Shown: positions 1 through 8,896 of the stretch, one piece after another
Numbering within the stretch: position 1 is the stretch's first letter
Layout of the letters: each line of letters opens with the position of its first letter
From: Syntrophomonadaceae bacterium
Lineage (GTDB): Bacteria > Bacillota > PH28-bin88
Assembly: GCA_018333865.1 (NCBI GenBank)
Contig: JAGXSE010000037.1
Span: 62,001 to 126,000 of the forward strand
Length of the DNA: 64,000 nt
Direction of reading: 5' to 3'
Position numbers and translations under genes: made by a program
Notes under the pieces: model-generated
The model's database searches: none
The model's input: the letters and a program-made list of their open reading frames with translations, nothing else
What the model was told of the DNA's origin: nothing

Positions 1-494
1 TGGAATTAATTGAAAAAGTACGCAGCCGAGTAACTGATGCATGTATTACAACTGATATTATCGTTGGCTTTCCTGGAGAAACAGAAAAAGATTTTGCGGA
101 TACCATGGACCTGGTAGAAAGGGCACGCTTTGATGCAGCTTATACATTTATCTTTTCCCCGCGTGAGAATACTCCTGCCGCCAGCATGACAGAACAAGTG
201 GAAGACAGCGTAAAAAGGGAGAGGTTTAATAGCCTGATTAAATTGCAGAATGACATTTCTCTTGAGAAGAATACAAAGCTGGAAGGGCAAACAATTCAGG
301 TTCTGGTTGAGAGCCAGAGCAAAAATAATAAATCTATTCTGACAGGAAGGACCAGGACTAATAAAATAGTAAATTTCGCTGGCTCAAAGGAGTTAATAGG
401 ACAAATAGTACCTGTCTGGATTGCAAAAGCCAAAACCTGGAGTTTAGACGGCCAACTTATCCCTGAAAAACCCTGGAGGGAAAACCATGGTTGA
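1..494 (+). CDS. miaB: tRNA-2-methylthio-N6-dimethylallyladenosine synthase MiaB, C-terminal part
   Basis: This is the 3' end of a radical-SAM methylthiotransferase, cut off by the window edge; the reading frame is open from base 3. About 164 residues remain. They include the family motif DIIVGFPGETEKDF near the end of the radical-SAM domain and a C-terminal TRAM (RNA-binding) region. MiaB adds a methylthio group to i6A37 of tRNAs. The close relative RimO cannot be excluded from this fragment alone, but a position directly before mutS, mutL and miaA favours MiaB, because MiaA makes its substrate. The stop overlaps the mutS start by 8 bases, so the two are probably translationally coupled. Confidence 0.85.
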   Translation, partial: ELIEKVRSRVTDACITTDIIVGFPGETEKDFADTMDLVERARFDAAYTFIFSPRENTPAASMTEQVEDSVKRERFNSLIKLQNDISLEKNTKLEGQTIQVLVESQSKNNKSILTGRTRTNKIVNFAGSKELIGQIVPVWIAKAKTWSLDGQLIPEKPWRENHG

Positions 495-3099
495 AATTAC
501 ACCGATGATGCGCCAATATAAAGAAATCAAGAGCAAACACCTGAACGAGGTTTTATTATTTCGGCTCGGGGATTTTTATGAAATGTTTTTTGATGATGCT
601 ATCACAGCCTCAAAGATATTGGAAATTGCCCTGACATCGAGAGAAGGGGGCGGCTGCCGGGTACCAATGTGTGGCATCCCAGTTCATGCGGCAAATAACT
701 ATATTGCTCGATTATTGGATAACGGTTGCCGGGTAGCCATCTGTGAACAGGTGGAGGACGCCAGCCAGTCCCGTGGTTTGGTCAAGAGAGAAGTAGTTAA
801 AGTTATTACTCCCGGAACAGTAGTTGACTTGGGAATCCTGGAAGAGAAAAGAAATAATTATTTATTAGCAATTGCCGCCATGGATAATTCCTTTGGGGTC
901 GCATATTGCGACATTTCTACCGGAGATTTTTCAGCTATCACAATACCTTTCAGGAGAATTGATCTTCTTACCAGTGAGCTGCACAGGATTCAACCAAAAG
1001 AAGTCCTGGTATTTGGTTTAACAACTAAAGAAAAGGACGAATTGCTAAAGGTGCTTAGGAACGCAAACATAGCCCTGGCTCAGAATAATGAACCTGTGTC
1101 AAAAGAAGAAGTACTATCATTAATATATTCCTGTGATCTATTTTCATCTAATGCTGTGATGACCATTCCCGGCCAGGAATCCGCGGCTTTTGCTGCTGGA
1201 TTAGTCTTGAAATATCTTTTAGCAACTCAAAAACAATTGCCCAAACACTTAAGCAAACTGTTTTTTAACAGGATGGAATCTTGCATGTTGCTTGACCACA
1301 ACACCTTTAGAAATTTAGAGATTACTGAAACCCTAAGATCCAGATCAAAAACAGGCAGCCTTTTAGGAGTTCTTGATTTCACCAAAACATCGATGGGCGG
1401 ACGAAAGCTTCGCCAATGGATAGAGAGGCCCCTGTTAAACTGTGCTGAAATCACACATCGTCTTAGCCTTGTAAAAGAGCTGACAGAAAACATCTTCTTT
1501 CGTAATAACTTGGCAGCGGTATTAAACGATATCTATGATTTGGAAAGGCTAATAGCAAAAGTTTCTTTGGCTACTGCAAATGGAAGAGACCTGGTAGCAT
1601 TAATGACATCCCTACAAAAAGTACCCAGATTGATTGACATAATTGGTAATAGTGCAAGCGAGAAGTTTTCATCTTTTATAAGTAGAATTGATGTATTAGA
1701 AGATATTGCACTTTTAATCGAAGAGACCCTGGTCCAAAATCCCCCTGTTACAATTAGAGAAGGCGGCCTGATTAGATCAGGCTATAATTCCGAGGTTGAT
1801 CACATGCGGGAACTGTCCTCTAAAGCAAAAGAATGGCTGCTTGATCTTGAGCAAAAAGAGAAAAACGCCTCTGGGATTAGATCGCTAAAAATTAGTTACA
1901 ATAGAGTATTTGGCTATTATTTTGAGGTGACCAAGGCAAACCTGAACAGCATACCCACGCATTTCCTGCGCAAGCAGACCCTGGCTAATGCCGAACGATT
2001 TGTGACAAATGAATTAAAAGACTTGGAAAATCAAATTCTAGGTGCTTCAGAACGCCTGGTAATTTTAGAACACCAGCTTTTTTGCGAACTAAGAGATCAT
2101 GTAAGCAGTGCTTGTTTTAGGGTAAAACAAACTGCTCAAGTTGTGGCCGAATTAGATTGTCTATTTAGCCTGGCTGAGGCCGCAGTCAGGAATAACTACG
2201 TCATGCCGGAAGTAAATTCTGAAAAAGCAATTAAAATTCTTGCGGGCCGACACCCGGTGATAGAAAAGACTTTGGTTGACCATGAGTTTGTACCTAATGA
2301 TGTCCTGCTTGACCAATGGAGCAACAATATTTTAATTATTACCGGTCCCAATATGGCAGGAAAATCCACTTTCATGCGACAGACGGCCTTAATAGTATTA
2401 ATGGCTCAAACAGGCAGCTTCGTTCCGGCTAATACTGCATCCATTGGAGTTGTTGACGGGATTTTTACCCGCGTAGGGGCAACTGATGACCTGACGGCAG
2501 GCAAATCCACTTTTATGGTTGAAATGTCTGAAACAGCCGATATTCTGCGATGGGCTACCGCTAACAGTTTGATTTTACTGGATGAAATAGGGCGGGGCAC
2601 GAGTACCTATGATGGAATCAGTATTGCCCAAGCAGTTTTGGAGTATATACATGACAATATCAGGGCAAAGGTGTTATTCTCAACTCATTACCACGAGTTA
2701 ACAGCTCTGGATAATTACTTATCCAGAGTTAAGAACTATTCAATGGCAATTAAAGAACAAGGCCAGGATATCACCTTCTTGCGGAAGGTTACTCCAGGCA
2801 GAGCAAGTCGAAGTTATGGAATTAACGTGGCAAAACTATCTGGCTTGCCTTTGCAAGTGATTCAGCGAGCGAATGACATTTTATTTTTATTAGAAAGTGC
2901 AGAAAAGGAAATCGCTGTCTCCCACAATAATTTTGAAAATGAAATATATATTCAGCCAAAAATATTTTCCGAAGAAGACGCTAGCAGAAATGAAGTTCTG
3001 TCTGAAATTATGACAATTGAAATTCCTCACCTCACACCACTGGAAGCCCTTTGCTTTCTGGATAGGATGCAAAATAAATTAAAAGGGAGAATCCTTTAA
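487..3099 (+). CDS. mutS: DNA mismatch repair protein MutS
   Basis: This is a full-length MutS of 870 residues. The mismatch-reading F-Y-E motif is at residues 30-32 (GDFYEMF). The Walker A motif GPNMAGKST lies near residue 619 and the Walker B/signature LLDEIGRGTST near 696-708. It recognises mismatches in DNA and recruits MutL in an ATP-dependent way. The start ATG sits just after a GGAGGG ribosome site inside the end of miaB. The stop overlaps the mutL start in a TAATG junction. The gene is part of a miaB-mutS-mutL-miaA-hfq run typical of Firmicutes. Confidence 0.98.
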   Translation: MVEITPMMRQYKEIKSKHLNEVLLFRLGDFYEMFFDDAITASKILEIALTSREGGGCRVPMCGIPVHAANNYIARLLDNGCRVAICEQVEDASQSRGLVKREVVKVITPGTVVDLGILEEKRNNYLLAIAAMDNSFGVAYCDISTGDFSAITIPFRRIDLLTSELHRIQPKEVLVFGLTTKEKDELLKVLRNANIALAQNNEPVSKEEVLSLIYSCDLFSSNAVMTIPGQESAAFAAGLVLKYLLATQKQLPKHLSKLFFNRMESCMLLDHNTFRNLEITETLRSRSKTGSLLGVLDFTKTSMGGRKLRQWIERPLLNCAEITHRLSLVKELTENIFFRNNLAAVLNDIYDLERLIAKVSLATANGRDLVALMTSLQKVPRLIDIIGNSASEKFSSFISRIDVLEDIALLIEETLVQNPPVTIREGGLIRSGYNSEVDHMRELSSKAKEWLLDLEQKEKNASGIRSLKISYNRVFGYYFEVTKANLNSIPTHFLRKQTLANAERFVTNELKDLENQILGASERLVILEHQLFCELRDHVSSACFRVKQTAQVVAELDCLFSLAEAAVRNNYVMPEVNSEKAIKILAGRHPVIEKTLVDHEFVPNDVLLDQWSNNILIITGPNMAGKSTFMRQTALIVLMAQTGSFVPANTASIGVVDGIFTRVGATDDLTAGKSTFMVEMSETADILRWATANSLILLDEIGRGTSTYDGISIAQAVLEYIHDNIRAKVLFSTHYHELTALDNYLSRVKNYSMAIKEQGQDITFLRKVTPGRASRSYGINVAKLSGLPLQVIQRANDILFLLESAEKEIAVSHNNFENEIYIQPKIFSEEDASRNEVLSEIMTIEIPHLTPLEALCFLDRMQNKLKGRIL

Positions 3100-4901
3100 T
3101 GCCGCCCATTATTCAGTTGCTTGGAAGGGAAGTAATTGAAAAAGTTGCAGCTGGGGAGGTAATTGAAAGACCAGCATCTGTTATTAAAGAATTAGTTGAG
3201 AACTCCTTGGATGCCAGCAGTACTAGAATATCCGTAGAAATCCAGGGAGGGGGAATTGATCTAATTAAAGTAAGTGATAACGGGATCGGGATCCTTCGTG
3301 ATGAATTGGTTCTTGCCTTTACGCGCCATGCAACAAGTAAAATAACTACACTAGAGGACTTATACCGGTTAAATACCCTGGGGTTTCGCGGTGAGGCATT
3401 ATCCAGTATTGCTGCTGTGGCTAAGGTTCAGGCATCTTCTAGAAGATATGATAAACTTGAGGGATATAAAATATTAATTGAACATCATATTAAAACTGAA
3501 ATCGCTCCTGTAGGTATGCCTATTGGAACAAGCATTATTGCAAAGGATCTCTTTTACAATACTCCTGCCCGAAGAAAATTTTTAAAAAGCCCTAGTCGAG
3601 AAACCAGCATCATTACTGACTTAATTGAACGGTTTGTGCTAACCCATCCCAGCGTCGGCTTCAGCTATATTGCCGATGGGAGGGAAGTGTTGATTACCCC
3701 TGAAGGAAAGACTATGCGAGCAGCTGCCGGCTATGTATATAATCCTGGTCTAGCACAACAACTTATTGAGTTCTATTTTCAGGATGACAAGTTGGAAATA
3801 AGAGGCTTAATATCTCCTCCGTGGAACTGGAAGACAAATAAAAGCTACTATACAGCCGTTGTAAATAAAAGGTATATAAAAAACCGGCTCATTAATCAAG
3901 CAGTAGAGGAAGCTTGGGGTGGTCCAGGAGATACAAGCAAATACCCGGTCTTCATCCTGCACCTTTCGATGCCCCCTGATTTTTTTGACGTTAACGTTCA
4001 TCCCCAAAAAACAGAGATAAAATTTGTTGAAGAAAACAAAGTTTATGATGCTGTCTTCAAGTCGATCAGGTCGGCAATGCAAAATATAAAGCCAGCTAAA
4101 GAAGCAAATGACTTCCGCACTGTTATTTATGAAATCCCTTTTTCAGCTGGAAAACAATCTAAAATAAAGGACGTTAATGGGCCAAGATATGCCCCAAATT
4201 CAAAAGATAACAACGATGACCCCGTAGTTCTCTCGCAGGACTCGTTTTTTTCATCTAGTTTCATCGAAGCTGATAATAACAGCCCTCATGCAAAGAGTAT
4301 GACTAAAACCTTGCCTGGTAATACTATCGAATTATTACAGCCCATTGGACAGCTTCATGGTAGATATCTTTTAGCCGAAGGAGGGGAAGGTTTATATATA
4401 ATTGATCCTCATGCCGCCCATGAACGAATTCTTTATGAAAAATATATCTCTGAAAGCCAACAATCGGGGGCAATTACCTGCCATAATCTTCTTATTCCAG
4501 AAACCGTTACATTGAATACATTAGAAACCCAATTATTAATTGAATCTCTTCCTAAATTATCTCGGCTCGGCTTTACAATTGAATACTTTGGAAATACAAC
4601 TTTTGTTATCAGAGCTGTTCCAACCGGGTTAGATTGCCGTAAAGGAGAAGTCTTTGATTTAATCACCCGGTTGATTACGTCCAAACATCAGATAGCATCT
4701 GAAGATTTTTTTATTGAAGGCCTGAAAATGCTTGCATGTACTCATGCAATTAAACTCGGAAAACCAATAAGCCATGAGGAATGGGTTTATTTTTTAGAGA
4801 AACTAAGTAACTGCAAAGAACCTTACCACTGCCCCCATGGACGTCCTACAATTATATTGCTAAACCACAAAGAATTAACGACACGTTTTTTAAGGCAATA
4901 A
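3099..4901 (+). CDS. mutL: DNA mismatch repair protein MutL (endonuclease type)
   Basis: MutL of 600 residues. The N-terminal GHKL ATPase shows ENSLDAS near residue 31, DNGIGI near 60 and GFRGEAL near 93. The C-terminal half carries DPHAAHERILYE, a match to the metal-binding D-x-H-A-x2-E-x4-E endonuclease motif of nicking MutL proteins, and a late CPHGRP motif. The organism is therefore expected to use MutH-independent mismatch repair, with MutL itself nicking the strand. It starts on the last base of the mutS stop codon (TAATG). The linker around residues 340-410 is the usual variable region. Confidence 0.97.
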   Translation: MPPIIQLLGREVIEKVAAGEVIERPASVIKELVENSLDASSTRISVEIQGGGIDLIKVSDNGIGILRDELVLAFTRHATSKITTLEDLYRLNTLGFRGEALSSIAAVAKVQASSRRYDKLEGYKILIEHHIKTEIAPVGMPIGTSIIAKDLFYNTPARRKFLKSPSRETSIITDLIERFVLTHPSVGFSYIADGREVLITPEGKTMRAAAGYVYNPGLAQQLIEFYFQDDKLEIRGLISPPWNWKTNKSYYTAVVNKRYIKNRLINQAVEEAWGGPGDTSKYPVFILHLSMPPDFFDVNVHPQKTEIKFVEENKVYDAVFKSIRSAMQNIKPAKEANDFRTVIYEIPFSAGKQSKIKDVNGPRYAPNSKDNNDDPVVLSQDSFFSSSFIEADNNSPHAKSMTKTLPGNTIELLQPIGQLHGRYLLAEGGEGLYIIDPHAAHERILYEKYISESQQSGAITCHNLLIPETVTLNTLETQLLIESLPKLSRLGFTIEYFGNTTFVIRAVPTGLDCRKGEVFDLITRLITSKHQIASEDFFIEGLKMLACTHAIKLGKPISHEEWVYFLEKLSNCKEPYHCPHGRPTIILLNHKELTTRFLRQ

Positions 4902-4932
4902 CAAAGATAATAATAAGAGGCAGGAAATACAC

Positions 4933-5904
4933 TTGAAAAACCCCTTAATTATAATAATCGGGCCAACAGCTGTCGGCAAAAGCAGCGTCGGAGTCGAACT
5001 TGCTGCAAAAATTAATGCTGAAATAATTTCCGGAGATTCAATGCAAATTTATAAAGGAATGGATATTGGCACTGCCAAGATAAAAATCAAGGATCAATTT
5101 GCCTCAAACGGTTTTTTTATTCCCCACCATCTAGTCGATATTTTGGAACCCGATCAGCCATTTAGCGTTTCAGACTTCCAACTCTTAGCAAGGCGCCTTA
5201 TCAAGAGTATCCAGAAAAGGGGCAAAAAACCATTAATAGTAGGAGGAACCGGTTTATATATTCAATCAATAATAGACAAATATATTTTCATGCCCCAACA
5301 TGATGAGCTCTTAATAAAAATCAGGAAAGATCTGCAGCAAAAACTGGCTGAAAAGGGCAACCTAGCCCTATACGATGAATTGCAGAAAACTGACCCCATT
5401 GCAGCCGAAAAAATACATATTAATGATGCAAAGCGCATTATTCGGGCATTAGAAACTTTTCACCTAACAGGACACAGGCTATCAGACAACTGGCTTTTAA
5501 AGTCTCCAGGTTATCAAAGCGAGTATAATCCTTTATCTATAATAGGCTTAACCATGAGCAGAGATGAGCTTTATCAAAGAATAAATGCCCGGGTAGATCA
5601 GATGATAACAGATGGGCTGGTAGGGGAGGTGCATGAATTATTAGTAAAAGGATATCATGAAAATTTTAAATCCATGCAATCTATCGGCTATAAAGAAATC
5701 TGCAGTTACCTTAAAGGGGAATACAGTCTTGAGAATGCTATTTCGCAAATCAAGATGGCAACACGACGTTTTGCCAAAAGACAGCTAACCTGGTTTTTAA
5801 AAGATAAGCGGATTAAATGGTTTAATGTCTTAAATTATCGAAGTGTGCCCGAAATTGTTTCTGAAATTGATCAACACCTTGGAGGACAACATCCAACTAT
5901 GTAG
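4933..5904 (+). CDS. miaA: tRNA dimethylallyltransferase MiaA
   Basis: MiaA of 323 residues, which transfers dimethylallyl to A37 of tRNAs reading UNN codons; its product is the substrate of MiaB at the head of this run. The P-loop GPTAVGKSS is at about residues 9-17, followed by the family motifs SGDSMQIYKGMDIGTAK and VGGTGLYIQ. The start is TTG, preceded by GAGGCAGG at suitable spacing; no in-frame ATG lies near enough to be a better choice. It follows mutL by 31 bases and precedes hfq by about 54. Confidence 0.97.
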   Translation: MKNPLIIIIGPTAVGKSSVGVELAAKINAEIISGDSMQIYKGMDIGTAKIKIKDQFASNGFFIPHHLVDILEPDQPFSVSDFQLLARRLIKSIQKRGKKPLIVGGTGLYIQSIIDKYIFMPQHDELLIKIRKDLQQKLAEKGNLALYDELQKTDPIAAEKIHINDAKRIIRALETFHLTGHRLSDNWLLKSPGYQSEYNPLSIIGLTMSRDELYQRINARVDQMITDGLVGEVHELLVKGYHENFKSMQSIGYKEICSYLKGEYSLENAISQIKMATRRFAKRQLTWFLKDKRIKWFNVLNYRSVPEIVSEIDQHLGGQHPTM

Positions 5905-5958
5905 AATAACCCAATAAATAAAAACATTACATAAAAATGAAAGGTACGGAGGGTATAC

Positions 5959-6198
5959 ATGATGACTAATCGTCAACTAAATTTACAAGATGCTTTTCTA
6001 AATCAGGTTCGGAAAGAAAACATTCCCGTTACCCTGTATCTTGTAAATGGGTTTCAGTTAAAAGGCATGGTGAAAGGATTTGATAACTTTACTGTTGTGC
6101 TGGAAGTTGAAGGCAAACAACAAATGGTGTATAAACATGCCATTTCAACTTTAATGCCTTTGAAGGCTGTTAATTTGATGCTTGAGCAAAAGCCATAA
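5959..6198 (+). CDS. hfq: RNA-binding protein Hfq
   Basis: Hfq of 79 residues, close to the usual Firmicute length. The Sm1 motif ([20 protein letters not shown]) and the Sm2 motif YKHAIST are intact, so a hexameric Sm ring that binds small RNAs and A-rich RNA is expected. The ribosome site is the GGAGG just upstream. Either of two consecutive ATG codons could start it. The downstream position after miaA is conserved in many bacteria. A strong terminator follows at 6228-6255, which ends the mismatch-repair/tRNA-modification run. Confidence 0.97.
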   Translation: MMTNRQLNLQDAFLNQVRKENIPVTLYLVNGFQLKGMVKGFDNFTVVLEVEGKQQMVYKHAISTLMPLKAVNLMLEQKP

Positions 6199-6227
6199 AT
6201 AAGTATCTGATAACGCTTTTTGTTATT

Positions 6228-6255
6228 AGTTCCCCTCAAAGGGGAACTTTTTTAG
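6228..6255 (+). terminator. Rho-independent terminator after hfq
   Basis: A perfect 9-bp stem AGTTCCCCT / AGGGGAACT with a 3-base CAA loop is followed at once by a run of T. It lies 30 bases after the hfq stop and should end the miaB-hfq transcript. Confidence 0.9.
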
Positions 6256-6338
6256 TATTTTTTTTGCGTATAATGAATAACAAGAGGACCACAATGCCCA
6301 TGATTAAGGGAAAATAGGTCCGGCTAGGGGGCAAGTGT

Positions 6339-7604
6339 TTGAACAGCTACAAAACACTGGAAACACTGGTAGACAGAACAGATCTGGAGATAGAGCCCAA
6401 TCTTGACCCTGTTGACAAGCTGTCATTTGCAAATCATCAGAAGGTATTAAAATGTTTTCAGGATTTAAAAGTCTCCACACTTGATTTTCATGGCTCTACA
6501 GGCTATGGTTATGGCGATTTGGGCAAAGAAAAACTCGATCGGCTTTGGGCTAGAATAGTAGGCAGCGAAGCCGCTCTCGTACGCCCGCAAATAGTCTCAG
6601 GCACCCATGCTATAGCCCTTTGTTTTTACGCGATTTTAAGACCAGGTGATCGGCTTGTTATTGCAACAGGGAAACCGTATGATACCTTATTAAACATAAT
6701 AGGAAAGAGAGAAGACCCCCACAAAAATTCTTTACTGGCAATGGGGATTGATGTTGTAGAGGCAGGCCTTAACCCGGAGGGTACACTCGATCTGGAGGCT
6801 ATCAGACGGGCTTTAACCAAAAAAACTAGAATGATCTTTATTCAACGTTCACGGGGATATTCATGGCGAAATTCAATTTGCATAGAACAGATCGAAGCGC
6901 TGATCTACTTTGCCAAAAAAATTAACTCAAATATAATTACATTGGTGGATAATTGTTACGGGGAGTTTGTGGAACTAGTGGAGCCAACTGGGGTTGGAGC
7001 GGATCTGATTGCTGGCTCTATGATTAAAAACCCTGGAGGCACATTGGCCCCCGGCGGGGGGTACGTTGCCGGGCGAACAGATTACGTCCAACTGGTTGGT
7101 GAAAGGCTGACAGCACCGGGAATAAGCTCTATTGGTTCGTGGGAAGCAGGGTATCGACAATTCTATCAAGGGCTCTTTTTTGCTCCGATGATTGTAGGAC
7201 AAGCAGTAAAAGGGGCAATTTGGACTTCTTCGCTGATGGGTAAAATTGGTTTTCAGGTGTCGCCTCGACCTGAAGAAAAACGTACTGATATTATTCAGGG
7301 AATAATGCTCCAAAATCCTGACGCAGTAATAGCCTTTTGTACTGGGCTGCAAAAAGGCTCCCCAATTGATTCATTCCTCCTGCCGGAACCGTCATCTATG
7401 CCAGGCTACAACGACAAAATTATAATGGCAGGAGGAACTTTTGTGCAAGGTTCTACTTTAGAATTAAGTGCCGACGGCCCAATTCGCCCTCCTTATGCTG
7501 TTTATCTGCAGGGAGGCATTTCTCTCAGCTATATCAAGCTAGGTGTATTATCTGCTATAAAGCATATGATCGAAAAAGATTTGCTCCGTTTAGATCAACA
7601 CTAA
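6339..7604 (+). CDS. ynbB: PLP-dependent methionine gamma-lyase family protein (YnbB-like, 'aluminium resistance protein')
   Basis: A 421-residue fold-type I PLP enzyme of the family often named aluminium resistance protein or methionine gamma-lyase family protein. The probable cofactor lysine is in GSMIKNPGG near residue 229, followed by the glycine-rich APGGGYVAG. The N-terminal STGYGYGDLG and the late MPGYNDKIIMAGGTF stretch are also family-like. In Bacillus the homologue ynbB is near hfq, as here. The true substrate is not established. The start is TTG with AGGGGG seven bases upstream. It converges with lexA. Confidence 0.85.
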   Translation: MNSYKTLETLVDRTDLEIEPNLDPVDKLSFANHQKVLKCFQDLKVSTLDFHGSTGYGYGDLGKEKLDRLWARIVGSEAALVRPQIVSGTHAIALCFYAILRPGDRLVIATGKPYDTLLNIIGKREDPHKNSLLAMGIDVVEAGLNPEGTLDLEAIRRALTKKTRMIFIQRSRGYSWRNSICIEQIEALIYFAKKINSNIITLVDNCYGEFVELVEPTGVGADLIAGSMIKNPGGTLAPGGGYVAGRTDYVQLVGERLTAPGISSIGSWEAGYRQFYQGLFFAPMIVGQAVKGAIWTSSLMGKIGFQVSPRPEEKRTDIIQGIMLQNPDAVIAFCTGLQKGSPIDSFLLPEPSSMPGYNDKIIMAGGTFVQGSTLELSADGPIRPPYAVYLQGGISLSYIKLGVLSAIKHMIEKDLLRLDQH

Positions 7605-7651
7605 TAATACTTGCCTGAGTAAATTTGGCAGATCGGGCGGCCTGTAAAGTA

Positions 7652-8260
7652 TTACAGCAGACGAAAGACACCAATCACCTTTCCCAATATCTTAACGTCT
7701 TTAACGATTATTGGTTGCATATGGCTATTTTCCGGCTGTAGCCGGATATAGTCATTTTCTTTATAAAATGTTTTAATAGTAGCATCTTCGTCCAATAATG
7801 CCGCCACAATATCACCGTTACTTGCATAATTCTGCCTTCTAATGAATAAAAGGTCCCCATCACGAATCCCGGCCTCAATCATACTTTCTCCCTGAACAGA
7901 TAACATAAAAACATCAGTATTTCTGATCAGGCCATAGGGTATCGGAAACACTTCTTCGATATTCTGAGCAGCTAGAATCGGCTCCCCGGCAGTAATTCTG
8001 CCTACCAAGGGGACAGAAACAAACTCTCTCTTAATACAACTCCAATCATCCTCTAATACTTCAATTGCCCTGGGTTTAGTAGGATCCCGGCGAATATAAC
8101 CTTTTTGCTCCAGTTGGGATAAATGGTTATGGACGGTTGAACTTGAGCTTAGTCCAACAGCCTCCCCAATTTCCCGGACTGAAGGAGGGTATCCGCGAAC
8201 CCGTATTTCTCTCTTAATAAAGTCTAATATTGCATTTTGCCGGCCTGTCAAATCATCCAA
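7652..8260 (-). CDS. lexA: SOS repressor LexA
   Basis: LexA of about 203 residues. The N-terminal winged helix reads [20 protein letters not shown]. The Ala-Gly self-cleavage site is in VGRITAGEP, and the latent protease dyad is the Ser in QGESM and the Lys in DATIKTF. A TTG start just before DDLTGRQ is chosen because GAGGGTG precedes it and it gives the normal family length; a longer frame reading back to 8374 would add an N-terminus not found in LexA. It is divergent from yneA, and perfect LexA operators lie in the shared intergenic DNA, so autoregulation is expected. Confidence 0.95.
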   Translation of the reverse strand: MDDLTGRQNAILDFIKREIRVRGYPPSVREIGEAVGLSSSSTVHNHLSQLEQKGYIRRDPTKPRAIEVLEDDWSCIKREFVSVPLVGRITAGEPILAAQNIEEVFPIPYGLIRNTDVFMLSVQGESMIEAGIRDGDLLFIRRQNYASNGDIVAALLDEDATIKTFYKENDYIRLQPENSHMQPIIVKDVKILGKVIGVFRLL

Positions 8261-8302
8261 AATATCACCCTCTATACATAAAACTGAATCTTTATCAATG
8301 GG

Positions 8303-8331
8303 ATTATAGCATATTCTGCCATGATATGCAA
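8303..8331 (-). promoter_or_regulatory. Probable lexA promoter
   Basis: On the minus strand a -35 TTGCAT (8331-8326) and a consensus -10 TATAAT (8308-8303) are separated by exactly 17 bases, about 40 bases before the chosen lexA start. A degenerate LexA half-matching box, AAACATTTGTTC at 8330-8341, overlaps the -35 region. Confidence 0.75.
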
Positions 8332-8360
8332 ACATTTGTTCGTTATTTTCATGAAACCCG

Positions 8361-8389
8361 TTGACGCCGAACAATTGTTCTGTTATCCT
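8361..8389 (+). promoter_or_regulatory. Probable yneA promoter
   Basis: TTGACG (8361-8366) and TATCCT (8384-8389) are 17 bases apart on the plus strand. A perfect LexA box occupies the spacer, so LexA bound there would block RNA polymerase directly. Confidence 0.7.
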
Positions 8390-8408
8390 GTAACCAGAAC
8401 AATTGTTC
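8369..8408. promoter_or_regulatory. Two perfect LexA (SOS) boxes between lexA and yneA
   Basis: Identical palindromes GAACAATTGTTC occur at 8369-8380 and 8397-8408. Both match the Gram-positive SOS operator GAAC-N4-GTTC. They are 28 bases apart, one inside the yneA promoter spacer and one just downstream of the expected transcription start. A weaker third copy (one mismatch in the first half site) is at 8330-8341 over the lexA -35 element. Confidence 0.92.
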
Positions 8409-8425
8409 TGGGGGGATAAAAATAT

Positions 8426-8743
8426 ATGGTAAAGTATACTATCAGAAAAACCAATCTCATCAAGCTTAAAATAATTCTGGTAATATTAGCTTTAGCGGTG
8501 TTTTTGGCAATAGATGCCGCTGCGACCTCAACCAGGAAAGAGGTTTTTGTAGTGGATATGGCTCAGCACACCAAAGTTATAGTGCGTCCAGGAGAGTCTT
8601 TATGGAAGATTGCAAGAACTCATGGCAACCCCAGGCATGATATTAGAAAGGTTATTTATGAAATTCAAAAAATTAATCAGCTGCAGTCTGCAACTATTCA
8701 CCCAGGCCAAATAATCCTGGTTCCACAAGAATTATCTAAATAA
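8426..8743 (+). CDS. yneA: YneA-like SOS cell-division suppressor (membrane anchor plus LysM)
   Basis: A 105-residue protein with a basic N-terminus, one membrane segment at about residues 14-32 ([14 protein letters not shown]) and a C-terminal LysM domain at about residues 52-101 ([15 protein letters not shown] ... [10 protein letters not shown]). Size, architecture and divergence from lexA match Bacillus YneA, which is made during SOS and delays septation from outside the membrane. The two LexA boxes upstream support SOS control. The protein sequence alone would only justify 'LysM membrane protein'; the function rests on context. Confidence 0.8.
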   Translation: MVKYTIRKTNLIKLKIILVILALAVFLAIDAAATSTRKEVFVVDMAQHTKVIVRPGESLWKIARTHGNPRHDIRKVIYEIQKINQLQSATIHPGQIILVPQELSK

Positions 8744-8896
8744 TCCAGTGCTCTCAAATATCATTGGCGCACAGATTAAGTCAATTCCAGATAACTACCG
8801 ATAATATATATTATGTTAACTTATTTTGATTGGCCATAAACATATCATCATATTATAGTGAAACTATAAAACCGCCTCAATGTTGGTCCCCTTTTT

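Noticed and set aside
8261-8374. Extended LexA N-terminus of 38 residues
   Set aside because: It would include the promoter -10 region and part of the operators; the TTG at 8260 gives the family length and has a ribosome site.
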